Shown here: piece by piece, positions 38,741 through 48,541 of the stretch
Layout of the letters: each line of letters begins with the position of its first letter
Numbering within the stretch: position 1 is the first letter of the stretch
Source: JAJDNS01 sp963578825
Lineage (GTDB): Bacteria > Acidobacteriota > Vicinamibacteria > Fen-336
Direction of reading: 5' to 3'
DNA length: 64,000 nucleotides
Assembly: GCA_963578825.1 (NCBI GenBank)
Contig: CAUZDW010000003.1
Location: 1 to 64,000 of the forward strand
Position numbers and translations under genes: made by a program
The notes under the pieces: model-generated
Database searches by the model: none
Seen by the model: only the letters and a program-made list of their open reading frames with translations
What the model was told of the DNA's origin: nothing

Positions 38741-40282
38741 GTGGCTGACAGCCGACTCGACGAGCTACGGCGGCGGCTGGAGAAGGACCCGGCGTCCCGT
38801 CTCTTCGCGCAGCTTGCCGAGCAGCTCCGGAAAGAGGGCGAGCTCGAGGAGGCGATCGGCGTCGCCCGGGCAGGCCTGGAGAAGCACCCGACCTACCCCT
38901 CGGCCCGCCTGACCCTGGGGCGGGCTCTTCTCGACTCCGGGGACGCCACAGCGGCTCGAGCGGAGCTGGCCGCGGTCGTTCAGGGCGCCCCGGACAACAT
39001 CCTGGCGAGCCGGCTGCTGGGTGAAACACTGGACACGCTCGGCGAGCTGAAGGCAGCGGTCGAGCAGCTCCGCGCCACCCTGGTGATGGCCCCCGGGGAC
39101 GCCCAGATCGAGGCCCGGATCAAGGGGATCGAAGAGCAGCTGGCGAAGCCCGCCGTGCCCCGGGCGCCCTCGGCGGATGTGGGGCGGCAGGACCACACGA
39201 AGCCCATGACGGCCGTGACGCTGGACGAGGGGGCTGGACCGACCGAGGCGGGGGAGCGTGCCGAGGGTGAAGCGCCGGTGCCGCCTGCAGACGTCTCGAG
39301 TGGCGCCCGCGGGCAGGAGGACGAAGAGGAGGGAGCTCTTCCCCCAACGATCCGAATCCGCATGCCCGGCGACCCGCTGGGAGCTCACCGAGCACCGATG
39401 CCGCCGATTCCCGGCTCCGCCAACGCAGTGGAGCGGGAGAGGGCAGGGGGCAAGGACCCGGCAGGGGAGCCGCCGGTGGTGGAGGCCACGCTTCGCCCGG
39501 AAGCAGAGGCCACAGGCGAGGAGCCCTCGGGAAGCGGTGCCGGGGAGCCAATACGGCCGGTCCAGGCCGCCTCGAACGTGCCTGACGAAATTCCTCGGCT
39601 GCCGTACCCTGAAGATGATCCCGACGAGTCACCGCTCGATGGCCCGCTCGTCGGACCCGACGAGCCTTCACCCACGGTGCCGCCTGGGCTGGTCACCACG
39701 CCGGACGGCGTCGGCGCCCGGCCCGAGGAGCCCGAGACGCCCGGGTCGGAGGCGGGCGCTGCGAGCCCGGAAGTGGTCTCCAGCACCGGGTCCGCGGCCT
39801 TCGTGACCGCCGAGGGCGCGCGGGAGGCCGCAGGCGACGTCACGGAACCGCCCCTGGCTCCCGGCGTCGAGGACATCACGACCCCGCCGGTCTTTGCGGA
39901 GAGTCCCGAGAGTACGAGAGTGGCGCGTGACTCGGAGCCCGCCGCCCCACCGCCCGTGGCACCGGAGGCCCCAGCCGACAGCGAGGACGTGGGGGAGGGC
40001 GGAGGCCAGCCCCTGTCTTCAGCGACGTTGGCGGAGCTCTACCTCGAGCAGGGGCTCCTCGAGCGGGCGATCGAAGTCTACCGGGAGGTGCTCGAAGGGG
40101 AGCCGACAAACGACGGCGCCCGTTCCCGGCTGGCGGAGCTCGAGGCCTCGTTGCGGGCGTCCGCCGAGGAGGCCCCGACGCCTCCTGGAGACCTGGGGGA
40201 CGAGCGCGTGGCGAAACGCAAGGCGCTGGAGCGGACGATCGGCCGGCTCGAGGCCCTCCTCGCGATCGTGCAGCGGAGGTAG
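38741..40282 (+). CDS. TPR protein with long acidic/Pro-rich centre
   Basis: GTG 38741 ('VADSRLDELRRRLEKDPASR') is preferred to ATG 38684, whose extra residues are Arg/Ala-rich and unconserved in style. Residues ~1-130 are TPR helices ('FAQLAEQLRKEGELEEAIGV', 'RLTLGRALLDSGDATAAR', 'GETLDTLGELKAAVEQL'). Residues ~145-415 are low-complexity Pro/Glu/Gly/Ala, likely disordered. A final TPR pair ('LAELYLEQGLLERAIEVYRE') precedes a coiled end ('LERTIGRLEALLAIVQRR'). No signal peptide. It lies two bases before the roadblock gene, so the pair likely functions together as a scaffold with a small-GTPase-type regulator. Confidence 0.82.
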   Translation: MADSRLDELRRRLEKDPASRLFAQLAEQLRKEGELEEAIGVARAGLEKHPTYPSARLTLGRALLDSGDATAARAELAAVVQGAPDNILASRLLGETLDTLGELKAAVEQLRATLVMAPGDAQIEARIKGIEEQLAKPAVPRAPSADVGRQDHTKPMTAVTLDEGAGPTEAGERAEGEAPVPPADVSSGARGQEDEEEGALPPTIRIRMPGDPLGAHRAPMPPIPGSANAVERERAGGKDPAGEPPVVEATLRPEAEATGEEPSGSGAGEPIRPVQAASNVPDEIPRLPYPEDDPDESPLDGPLVGPDEPSPTVPPGLVTTPDGVGARPEEPETPGSEAGAASPEVVSSTGSAAFVTAEGAREAAGDVTEPPLAPGVEDITTPPVFAESPESTRVARDSEPAAPPPVAPEAPADSEDVGEGGGQPLSSATLAELYLEQGLLERAIEVYREVLEGEPTNDGARSRLAELEASLRASAEEAPTPPGDLGDERVAKRKALERTIGRLEALLAIVQRR

Positions 40283-40284
40283 AG

Positions 40285-41250
40285 GTGGCCACGTTCGCAG
40301 ACGCTCTCGAGGAAATCGCGAAGCGGGTGCCGGAGGCCGAGGTGCTGATGATCATCGGGACCGACGGCATCCCCATCGACAAGCTGACCGTGCGCCCGAA
40401 CGCCGATGTCGAGGCGGTGGCCGCGGAGCACACCACGCTCCTCCTGGCGAGCGTATCGTCAGCTGCGGACACCGGCCTTGGGGCGCTCCAGGAGCTGGCC
40501 GTGGTCACGGACCGCATGACGACGCTCTTCGTGGCCATCACCCCCGAGTATTTCCTGTTCGCCGCGTTGAGCCCCGGGGCGTTGGTCGGGAGGGCCCGTC
40601 TGGCATTGCGACTCGCAGGCCTCAGCCTCCGAAGCGAGTTCGACCAGCCCCGACACGGGCGATTCTTGACAAGGCCTAGGCCGGCGCAAATAATGCTTGC
40701 TGTTCAAGATACGCCCGCCAGGGACACGCAAGGAGGCCGCGTGGATCTTTCCGAGCTCAAGGACATACTCCGCATCCTTGAAGCGCAGGACGTCACCGAG
40801 TTCGAGCTCGAGCAGGACGGTGTGAAGCTGCGGATCTGCCGCTCCGTCGGGAGCACCGCTCCCCCCACGGTGTCCATTCAGCCCTCGGCACCCAGCCCGG
40901 CGCCGCAGTCGACCCCTGGTCCAACCCTTCAGACTGCCGGGTCCTCCTCGGCCGCCCCCGAGGAGAAAGGGGCAGGGCAGGCTCCGGTCGAGGATGAGGC
41001 GATAGCCGGAGGCGCCAACCTTCCGAGCCCGATCGTGGGGACGTTCTATCGGTCCTCCGACCCCAACTCGCCTCCCTTCGTCAACATCGGGGATCGTGTG
41101 CAGGTCGGTCAAGTCCTCTGCATCATCGAAGCCATGAAGCTCCTGAACGAGATCGAGGCGGAGATGGCCGGCGAGATCGTGAAGATCCATCCCGAGAACG
41201 GCCAGCCCGTGCAGTACGGGGACTCGCTCTTCACCATCCGGCCGTCCTGA
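40285..41250 (+). CDS. roadblock/LC7-domain protein reading in frame into biotin carboxyl carrier protein
   Basis: From GTG 40285 one uninterrupted frame of 321 aa runs to 41250. Residues ~1-120 are a roadblock/LC7 domain ('FADALEEIAKRVPEAEVLMI', 'IPIDKLTV', 'GALQELAVVTDRMTTLFVAI'), the fold of MglB-like GTPase partners. Residues ~121-152 are an unconserved linker ('SEFDQPRHGRFLTRPRPAQI'), then the whole BCCP follows. Normally these are separate genes; here no stop codon divides them. A promoter (40666-40694) and a Shine-Dalgarno lie inside the linker, so BCCP can also be made alone. The roadblock part may therefore be produced only as a BCCP fusion, or a stop has been lost. Confidence 0.75.
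   Translation: MATFADALEEIAKRVPEAEVLMIIGTDGIPIDKLTVRPNADVEAVAAEHTTLLLASVSSAADTGLGALQELAVVTDRMTTLFVAITPEYFLFAALSPGALVGRARLALRLAGLSLRSEFDQPRHGRFLTRPRPAQIMLAVQDTPARDTQGGRVDLSELKDILRILEAQDVTEFELEQDGVKLRICRSVGSTAPPTVSIQPSAPSPAPQSTPGPTLQTAGSSSAAPEEKGAGQAPVEDEAIAGGANLPSPIVGTFYRSSDPNSPPFVNIGDRVQVGQVLCIIEAMKLLNEIEAEMAGEIVKIHPENGQPVQYGDSLFTIRPS
40666..40694 (+). promoter_or_regulatory. sigma-70 promoter inside the roadblock-BCCP linker
   Basis: -35 TTGACA (40666-40671), 17-base spacer, -10 AATAAT (40689-40694). This is the best promoter match in the window, 47 bases before the GTG of the BCCP part, and should drive accB-accC independently. Confidence 0.8.
40741..41250 (+). CDS. accB: acetyl-CoA carboxylase biotin carboxyl carrier protein (internal cistron)
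   Basis: 169 aa from GTG 40741 with AGGAGG four bases upstream, the normal BCCP size and start ('VDLSELKDILRILEAQDVTE'). An Ala/Pro/Ser linker leads to the biotinyl domain: 'LPSPIVGTFYRSSDPNSPPF', the biotin lysine in 'CIIEAMKLLNEIEAE', and 'GQPVQYGDSLFTIRPS'. It carries carboxybiotin between AccC and the carboxyltransferase in fatty-acid synthesis. accC follows after 25 bases. The frame is continuous with the upstream roadblock domain. Confidence 0.92.
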   Translation: MDLSELKDILRILEAQDVTEFELEQDGVKLRICRSVGSTAPPTVSIQPSAPSPAPQSTPGPTLQTAGSSSAAPEEKGAGQAPVEDEAIAGGANLPSPIVGTFYRSSDPNSPPFVNIGDRVQVGQVLCIIEAMKLLNEIEAEMAGEIVKIHPENGQPVQYGDSLFTIRPS

Positions 41251-41275
41251 GATCGCGGATCCCCGTCCCAAGACG

Positions 41276-42633
<1,358 letters not shown>

Positions 42634-42637
<4 letters not shown>

Positions 42638-44982
42638 ATCGCGGGGTGCCCCGAGAGCCCTCCCCGCCTGGCCGTGGCTGGGGCCGGTGGCTGCCGGCCC
42701 TGCTGGTGCCCGTCGTACTTCTCCCGGACCTTGCCGCCGCCCTCCCTCTGCGGACGTACTTCTTTCGGGACTTCACGGCGACCTTCTACCCCCTGCGTCT
42801 GTTCGCGGCGCGGGAGCTTCGGGAGGGTCGTTTCCCCGTCTGGAACCCCTTCATCTTTGAGGGATCGTTCCAGGTGCCCGCCCTCTACCTCCCAGACCTC
42901 CTCCACGTGCTCTGGCTGAGCCCGGTCTGGTTCTCGTGGCTGCTGACCCTGCACCTGCCCCTGGCGGCCCTCGGGGCGTGGTGGCTGGCCAGGGAGGTGG
43001 GTGCCTCGCGGGAGGGGGCCCTTCTGGCAGGCGCCCTCTATGCGCTCGGCGGTCTGGCGCTCTCGACGCTGAACCTCTACGTGTTCCTCCAGGCGCTGGC
43101 GCTCGCCCCGCTCGTGGCCGGGTTGCTGCGGCGGGCGGGCCTCGACGGAGGCCGTCGCGTGGTCGAGGCAGGCGTGGGCCTCGCGCTCGCCCTCTCGACC
43201 CTCACGGTGGAGTTCGTAGGCCAGGCGGTGCTTCTCGGCACGGTGCTTGGTCTGTTGCAGGGCAACGTCCGGGCGAGCGGGCGGCGTCTGATCGTGGCCA
43301 TGGCCCTCGGGATCGGCCTTGCCGGGCTCCCCCTCGCCATGACTCTTGGCCTCCTGCCCGAGACAATACGGGGGACCGGGTTCGCGGCGGAGGTGAGCCT
43401 GGGCAATGCCGTGCACCCGGCCGTTCTTCTTCAGACGGTCCTGCCCAACCTCTTCGGAGTCCCCCAGGCGCCGGCCGAGGCCTGGTGGGGCGGCCGTTTC
43501 TTCAGCAAGGGTTTGCCCTACTTCCTGAGCCTGTACATGGGGCCCCTCGGGCTGGCGGTGGCTGCCGTTGGCTTTGGCGCGATGGGCCGCAGGCTGCGCG
43601 TGGCCTTGCTGGGTCTCGGGGGCGTGGGGCTGTGGTACGCCCTGGGCGAAGCGGGCGGCCTCGCCACCCTGGTGGCGCGTCTTCCCCTGGCGGATGCGTT
43701 CCGCTTTCCGAGCAAGGCCCTGCTCTTGCCCTACCTGTCGGTGACGCTCGCCGCCGGCTTCGGCGTCGATGCGCTGCGGCGAGACGCCCACGCGTGGGCG
43801 CGTCTGGCGGCTGCCGCCGGAGCCGCTGCCGCTCTGGCGGTTCTGGTGGCTGTGGGCGTGGCCATGGCGACGCCCGGCTTCATGGTGTGGACAGGCGTCG
43901 TCCGCGGCTTCTGGCCCCGTCTCGTGGAGGTGGTTTTTCGTGACGCGGCTCTCGTCGTGACGCTGGCCGTTGCCGCCGGCGGCCTGGCCCTCGCCACTCG
44001 GCGCCGCCGTCTCGGTCTCGGTGTCGCCACGGTCCTGGTGTCAGCCCTCGTGGTCGTCGACCTCGTGCGCGCCGGTGCAGGGCTCAACCCCCAGGTTCGA
44101 GCGTCGTTCTACGACCCGTTGCCCGAGATGCAGGCGCCGCATCTCCAGGTCCCCGAGGGGGAGAGGCTCTTCTCTTTCGGCCTGGACCAGAGCCCGGCGT
44201 TCGCCGAGTTCCTTTCCCGGGCAGAGCCCGGGCTGACTCTCACCGGGACGTATGTGAGCCGGCAGAGTCTCGCTCCCTACAGCAACGTTCTCGATCGGGT
44301 GGAGACGCCGGAGGCGACGGATCTCACCGCTTTCGTGCCCCGGGCACGGGAGCTGGGACCCGCGAACTACGCCCCGGCGGATGTCGGCCGCCTCATGCCG
44401 TGGCTCAGAAACGCGGCCGTTGGTCGGGTGGTCAGCCTGGACGCCCTGGTGCACCCCGAACTGGAGGAGCTGGCCAGGATTCCCACCGGGGCGTCGGGGC
44501 TGGCACTGCACGTCTACGCCCTGGCCAAGCCCTGGCCGCGAGCTTACGTCGCGTGCACCGTCGAAGCCGCTCCGGCTGGCGAGAGGGCTCTCGGGGCGCC
44601 CTACCGGAAGGGGTTCGATCCCTCGGGCGAGGCCGCAATCGAAGGGGGCTCTCCAGTTGAGTGCACCGAGGGCCGGGTCCGCCGAGGGGAGTTCCTGCCC
44701 GGAAGCGAGCACTATTTCGTCCAGACCGACGGGACCGGCTACCTGGTGACACGGGACAGCTTTGCACGGGGCTGGCGGGCGTTCGTGGACGGCACGGAGG
44801 CCCCGGTGCTGCGGGCCAACGGCAAGCACCGAGCCGTGCCCGTACCCCCTGGAGAGCACGAAGTCGTCCTCCAGTACGAGCCGCCGGGGTTCCGGATGGG
44901 CCTTTGGCTCTCCATCTTTGCGGCTGTCGCGGGCCTGGTGCTCTGGGTGAGGGGCGCCCCGGCCAGGCGGCGCTCCTCATGA
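42634..44982 (+). CDS. YfhO-like polytopic membrane protein, paralogue 1
   Basis: 782 aa from GTG 42634 (GTGA overlap). About 12-13 hydrophobic segments, starting 'LPALLVPVVLLPDLAAALPL', then a soluble C-terminal ~250-residue domain. Shared features with the two genes at 57.0-61.6 kb: 'FFRDFTATFYPLRLF' after the first helix, 'PVWNPF', 'QTVLPNLFG', 'DAFRFPSKALLLPYLSVTLA', and the closing 'GWRAFVDGTEAPVLRANGKH' followed by 'PPGEHEVVLQYEPPGF'. These are hallmarks of bacterial YfhO/DUF-type GT-C-like proteins involved in glycosylating envelope polymers. An exact donor or acceptor cannot be assigned. Coupled by ATGA to a methyltransferase gene. Confidence 0.78.
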
Positions 44983-45914
44983 AAGCGAAGCCCGAGCCGT
45001 CCTGGGAAGCGCTCCCCTTCGTGTGTCCCCGCTGTCGCGAGGCCCTCTCTGTCGGGGTCGGGGACCGGACCTGCGCGGGCTGCGGCGCCCGCTATCCGCT
45101 GGAGGAGGGGGTCCTACATCTGACCGCGGGCCGTGAAGGCGAGCCCAACTACGATCCGCACTACTTCGACAGCCTGGAGACGGTCGAGGACCGGCATTTC
45201 TGGTTCGTCGCGCGCCGCGAGATCGTGCTCGAGGCCCTCCGTCGAGGGATACCCGATCTGGACGGGCGCCGGCTGTTCGACATCGGCTGCGGCAGCGGCG
45301 GCCTGCTCGACCATCTGGTGTCACGAGGTGTCGGTGTGGCCGGCGCTTGCGACGCCTATGCCCAGAGCCTGGGGCTCGTCCACCGGAGAGTCGCCACGCC
45401 TCTCGTCCTCGTGGACGAGGGACGTCTGCCTCCCCTCGGTCCGGGCCACACGTTCGTCTCGCTCTTCGACGTGCTCGAGCACCTCGACGACGATCGGGAG
45501 ATGCTGCGTTTCCTCCACTCGGTCCTGGTCCCCGGGGGCGTTCTCGTCATCACGGTGCCCGCCCACCCGTTTCTCTTCAACGAGAGGGACGAGCTGGCCT
45601 GTCACCGCCGGCGCTACCGCCGGGCCGAGCTGCAGGCGAAGCTGGAGGAGGCCGGTTTCTCGGTTCGGTCGCTGACGCACTTCGGAGCGTCGCTCGTGCC
45701 GCCGCTCATGGTGCTGCAGACTCTCACTCGCTTCCTGCCCTATCGGCGTCGAATGAGCCGCGAGAGGCAGGTCTTGGAGTTGCGGGTCGTGCCCGTCGTG
45801 AACGGAGTGCTCACCGCGGCTCTTGCCCTGGAGCGCTTGTGGCTGCGCGTGGGCACCCTGCCGTTCGGCTCGTCGCTGATCGCCCTGGCGACCCGCCCAG
45901 AAGGAGCGCGGTGA
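44979..45914 (+). CDS. SAM-dependent methyltransferase with N-terminal zinc-ribbon
   Basis: 311 aa from ATG 44979. Residues 12-45 are a Trm112-like zinc ribbon: 'FVCPRCREALSVGVGDRTCA' with CPRC and CAGC. The methyltransferase core follows: 'FDIGCGSGGLLDHLVSRGVG' (motif I), 'HTFVSLFDVLEHLDDDREML', 'VLVPGGVLVITVPAHPFLFN'. The C-terminus has a hydrophobic helix. This layout is common for enzymes in glycan and lipid modification clusters; location between two membrane proteins suggests methylation of a lipid-linked sugar, which is inference. Confidence 0.85.
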   Translation: MKAKPEPSWEALPFVCPRCREALSVGVGDRTCAGCGARYPLEEGVLHLTAGREGEPNYDPHYFDSLETVEDRHFWFVARREIVLEALRRGIPDLDGRRLFDIGCGSGGLLDHLVSRGVGVAGACDAYAQSLGLVHRRVATPLVLVDEGRLPPLGPGHTFVSLFDVLEHLDDDREMLRFLHSVLVPGGVLVITVPAHPFLFNERDELACHRRRYRRAELQAKLEEAGFSVRSLTHFGASLVPPLMVLQTLTRFLPYRRRMSRERQVLELRVVPVVNGVLTAALALERLWLRVGTLPFGSSLIALATRPEGAR

Positions 45915-47569
45915 GCGCTGCGCCGAACGTGACTCCGGGAGGAAGCGGCCTTCGTTGGCGACCGCTCCTCGGACTGGTCGCCGTGGCCGCCGTCTTCTGG
46001 ATCGGGTATGCGGCTGTCCGGCCGACCAACTTTGGGGGCGCCGACGAGTGGCTCCTCATCGATCTCAGCTCCCGAGGCAACCTCGACTTTCCCTACGCCA
46101 ATCGTCCGCTCGTCCTCCTGTGGACCACGATTGCGGCCCAGGCGTGGCCCAACGAGCTGCGATCGTACTGGCTCTTCAACGGTCTCTACCTATGCGGAGC
46201 GGCGTTTCTGACCGTCCTGCTGACCCGCAGGCTCCTGCCCGGGGCTGGGCTCCTGGCGCTTCTCGCCGGCGTCTTCGCCGCGGTCTGGGCACCTCTCGAC
46301 GGCCTGCGCCTCTCGGGGGTCCTGAGCTGCGGGTACTCCGGCTTCACCCTCTGTACGATGGCCGCGCTCATGCTCTTCCTCGAATCCTGGCACCGCCGGA
46401 GGCTCGACCTCCTGTTTCTGGGTGCCGTCCTGGGCTTCGTGGCGGCCCGAGGGGTCGAAAGCGTGATCCCGATTCTCCTCGTTGCGCCCCTGCTCGTGGT
46501 GCCGGAGGCGGTTGCCGACCGGCGTCGCGCCTTCAAGTGGCTCGCGGTCTGGCTCGGCGTCGTCGCCCTCGAGGTCGCCCTGGCCCTCCGCCCGCTGGTG
46601 GCCGGCAGCCCCTCCTATCAGAAAGGGGCGTTGGGCCTCGACCCGGCCCCTCTCCGCGTGGTCGGGCGTCTCCTGCAACTCCTAGAGATGCAGGCGACCC
46701 CCCTGGTGACCACGGCACTCTCCGAGCTGGTCACACCTGCTGTGCCGCTGGCCGTGGCTGCCTTCGTGGTGCTGGGGTGGATGGCAATCGCCTGGCGCCG
46801 TGGGTTGCCAGCCGTGCCTTCGGCCCGGGCGGCGGCCTTGCGGGCGGCCGGCGTGGGCCTGACGCTGGCCGCTGCCGGTCATGCAGGACTGGCCCTGAGC
46901 CGTTCCATCTCGACGCCGGCACGGACCCAGATCCTTTCGGGACCCGGCTTCGGCCTCGCTCTGGCCGGGGTGGTGGTGCTGATGAGCTCGCTGCTGCCAG
47001 GGAGGCTCGCGCGCGCCGGAGGGCTGGCCCTGGGCGCCTGGGTCGTTGCCGTGGGCACAGGTCGCACTGTGGCCATGCAAGGCGAATGGGACAGCTTCCG
47101 GAGTGTCTACGCCGAGCAGCACCGCAGCTTGAGCGATCTGGTGCGCCGTGCGCCGGGGCTCGAGCCGGGCACCCTCGTGGTGCTCCTCGACGGAGGCCGG
47201 ATCTGGCCGATGAGCTTTACGTTCCGCCATGCCGTGGCCCACCTCTACCCAGGCCAGGCCGCGGGCCTCGTCCCCCATGGCGCGGACATGTTGTACCCGT
47301 GGTCCTTCACCCCCGAAGGTGTCGTGATCACACCGTGGGCCACCATTCGTGACGCCTGGGACGCCGAGCCTTCGTTCCACCCGTGGAGCACCCTGGTCGT
47401 GGCGCGGGCCTCGGAGTGGGGTGGCCTCGAGATCGTCGACGAGTGGCCGGAGGGGGAGCTGCCGCCGCTGCCTCCCGGCGCCCTGTATGCGCCGCTCGAG
47501 CGTGTCGAAAGGGACAAGCCACCACCCGCCTCCCGGTGGATCCTTCGCGCGGGCGGAGACGGACGTTGA
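45911..47569 (+). CDS. polytopic membrane protein, GT-C-like
   Basis: 552 aa from GTG 45911 (GTGA overlap). About ten hydrophobic segments ('RPLLGLVAVAAVFWIGYAAV' first) and a first periplasmic loop 'NFGGADEWLLIDLSSRGNLD' with acidic residues placed like the catalytic Asp/Glu of GT-C glycosyltransferases. The C-terminal ~150 residues are soluble ('TLVVLLDGGRIWPMSFTFRH', 'GADMLYPWSFTPEGV'). It differs from the YfhO-like paralogues. A glycan-related role is suggested by topology and neighbours only. Confidence 0.65.
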   Translation: MSAAPNVTPGGSGLRWRPLLGLVAVAAVFWIGYAAVRPTNFGGADEWLLIDLSSRGNLDFPYANRPLVLLWTTIAAQAWPNELRSYWLFNGLYLCGAAFLTVLLTRRLLPGAGLLALLAGVFAAVWAPLDGLRLSGVLSCGYSGFTLCTMAALMLFLESWHRRRLDLLFLGAVLGFVAARGVESVIPILLVAPLLVVPEAVADRRRAFKWLAVWLGVVALEVALALRPLVAGSPSYQKGALGLDPAPLRVVGRLLQLLEMQATPLVTTALSELVTPAVPLAVAAFVVLGWMAIAWRRGLPAVPSARAAALRAAGVGLTLAAAGHAGLALSRSISTPARTQILSGPGFGLALAGVVVLMSSLLPGRLARAGGLALGAWVVAVGTGRTVAMQGEWDSFRSVYAEQHRSLSDLVRRAPGLEPGTLVVLLDGGRIWPMSFTFRHAVAHLYPGQAAGLVPHGADMLYPWSFTPEGVVITPWATIRDAWDAEPSFHPWSTLVVARASEWGGLEIVDEWPEGELPPLPPGALYAPLERVERDKPPPASRWILRAGGDGR

Positions 47570-47632
47570 GGAGCAGGGATCGTCCGCCTATGATCACGAT
47601 GGGTGGACAGCGCCACGATTAAGGAGGGCGGG

Positions 47633-48541
47633 TTGACGGCTCGAAGGCTCGATGGGAAGGCCATGGCGCAGCAGATTCGTGTGGAGCTTCGTCCCGACGT
47701 GGAGAGACTGACCGCCCAAGACGCACGGCCGGGCCTGGGGGTTGTGCTCGTGGGCGACCACCCGGCCTCGGCGGTCTATGTGAGCAGCAAGACCGCCGCG
47801 TGCGACGAGCTGGGGATTCACCACGAGACTCGACGCCTCTCGCCCAGGGCCACGACCGAGGACGTCGTCGCAGTGGTGGACGACTACAACCGTCGAGGGG
47901 ACATCCACGGCATCCTCGTGCAGCTGCCGCTGCCGCCCCAGGTCGATGCGGTCCGCGTGCTCGACGCCGTGGATCCGGCCAAGGACGTCGACGGGTTTCA
48001 CCCGGACAACGTCGGGCGGCTCGTCCAGAAGCGCCCGCGGTTCGTGCCCTGCACGCCGGCGGGCATCATGGAGTTGCTCCAGCGCCACGACATCGAGGTC
48101 GCCGGCAAGCGCGCGGTGGTGATCGGCCGCAGCGACATCGTCGGCAAGCCCATGGCACTCCTTCTCATGCACGCCAACGCGACGGTCACGGTGTGCCACT
48201 CGAGGACAAGCAACCTCGCCGGCGTCGCCCGCGAGGCCGACATCCTCGTGGCCGCAATCGGCCGGCCCGGGCTCGTGCGCGCCGACTTCGTCAAGCCCGG
48301 GGCGGTGGTGGTGGACGTCGGTATGAACACGGTGGAGGACCCCGCCCTGGCAGCCGACCTGCTCCTGCCCTCGCGGCTGCCCGGCTTCGAGAAGAGGGGC
48401 AGCGCTCTCGTGGGCGACGTCCACGCGCCGTCGGTGACGCCGGTTGCCGGGGCCCTCACCCCGGTTCCAGGGGGGGTGGGACCGCTCACGATCGCCCTCC
48501 TTCTCAAGAACACGGTGAGGGCTGCCGCCTCGGTGACCTGA
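47633..48541 (+). CDS. folD: bifunctional methylene-THF dehydrogenase / cyclohydrolase
   Basis: 302 aa; TTG 47633 has AAGGAGG just upstream and is preferred over 47603. The catalytic Tyr/Lys pair is in 'ASAVYVSSKTAACDELGIH'. Other motifs: 'GILVQLPLPPQVD', 'KDVDGFHPDNVGRL', NADP loop 'VVIGRSDIVGKPMALLLM', 'PVPGGVGPLTIALLLKNTV'. It interconverts methylene-, methenyl- and 10-formyl-tetrahydrofolate in the cytosol. The stop overlaps coaE as TGATG. Confidence 0.95.
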   Translation: MTARRLDGKAMAQQIRVELRPDVERLTAQDARPGLGVVLVGDHPASAVYVSSKTAACDELGIHHETRRLSPRATTEDVVAVVDDYNRRGDIHGILVQLPLPPQVDAVRVLDAVDPAKDVDGFHPDNVGRLVQKRPRFVPCTPAGIMELLQRHDIEVAGKRAVVIGRSDIVGKPMALLLMHANATVTVCHSRTSNLAGVAREADILVAAIGRPGLVRADFVKPGAVVVDVGMNTVEDPALAADLLLPSRLPGFEKRGSALVGDVHAPSVTPVAGALTPVPGGVGPLTIALLLKNTVRAAASVT

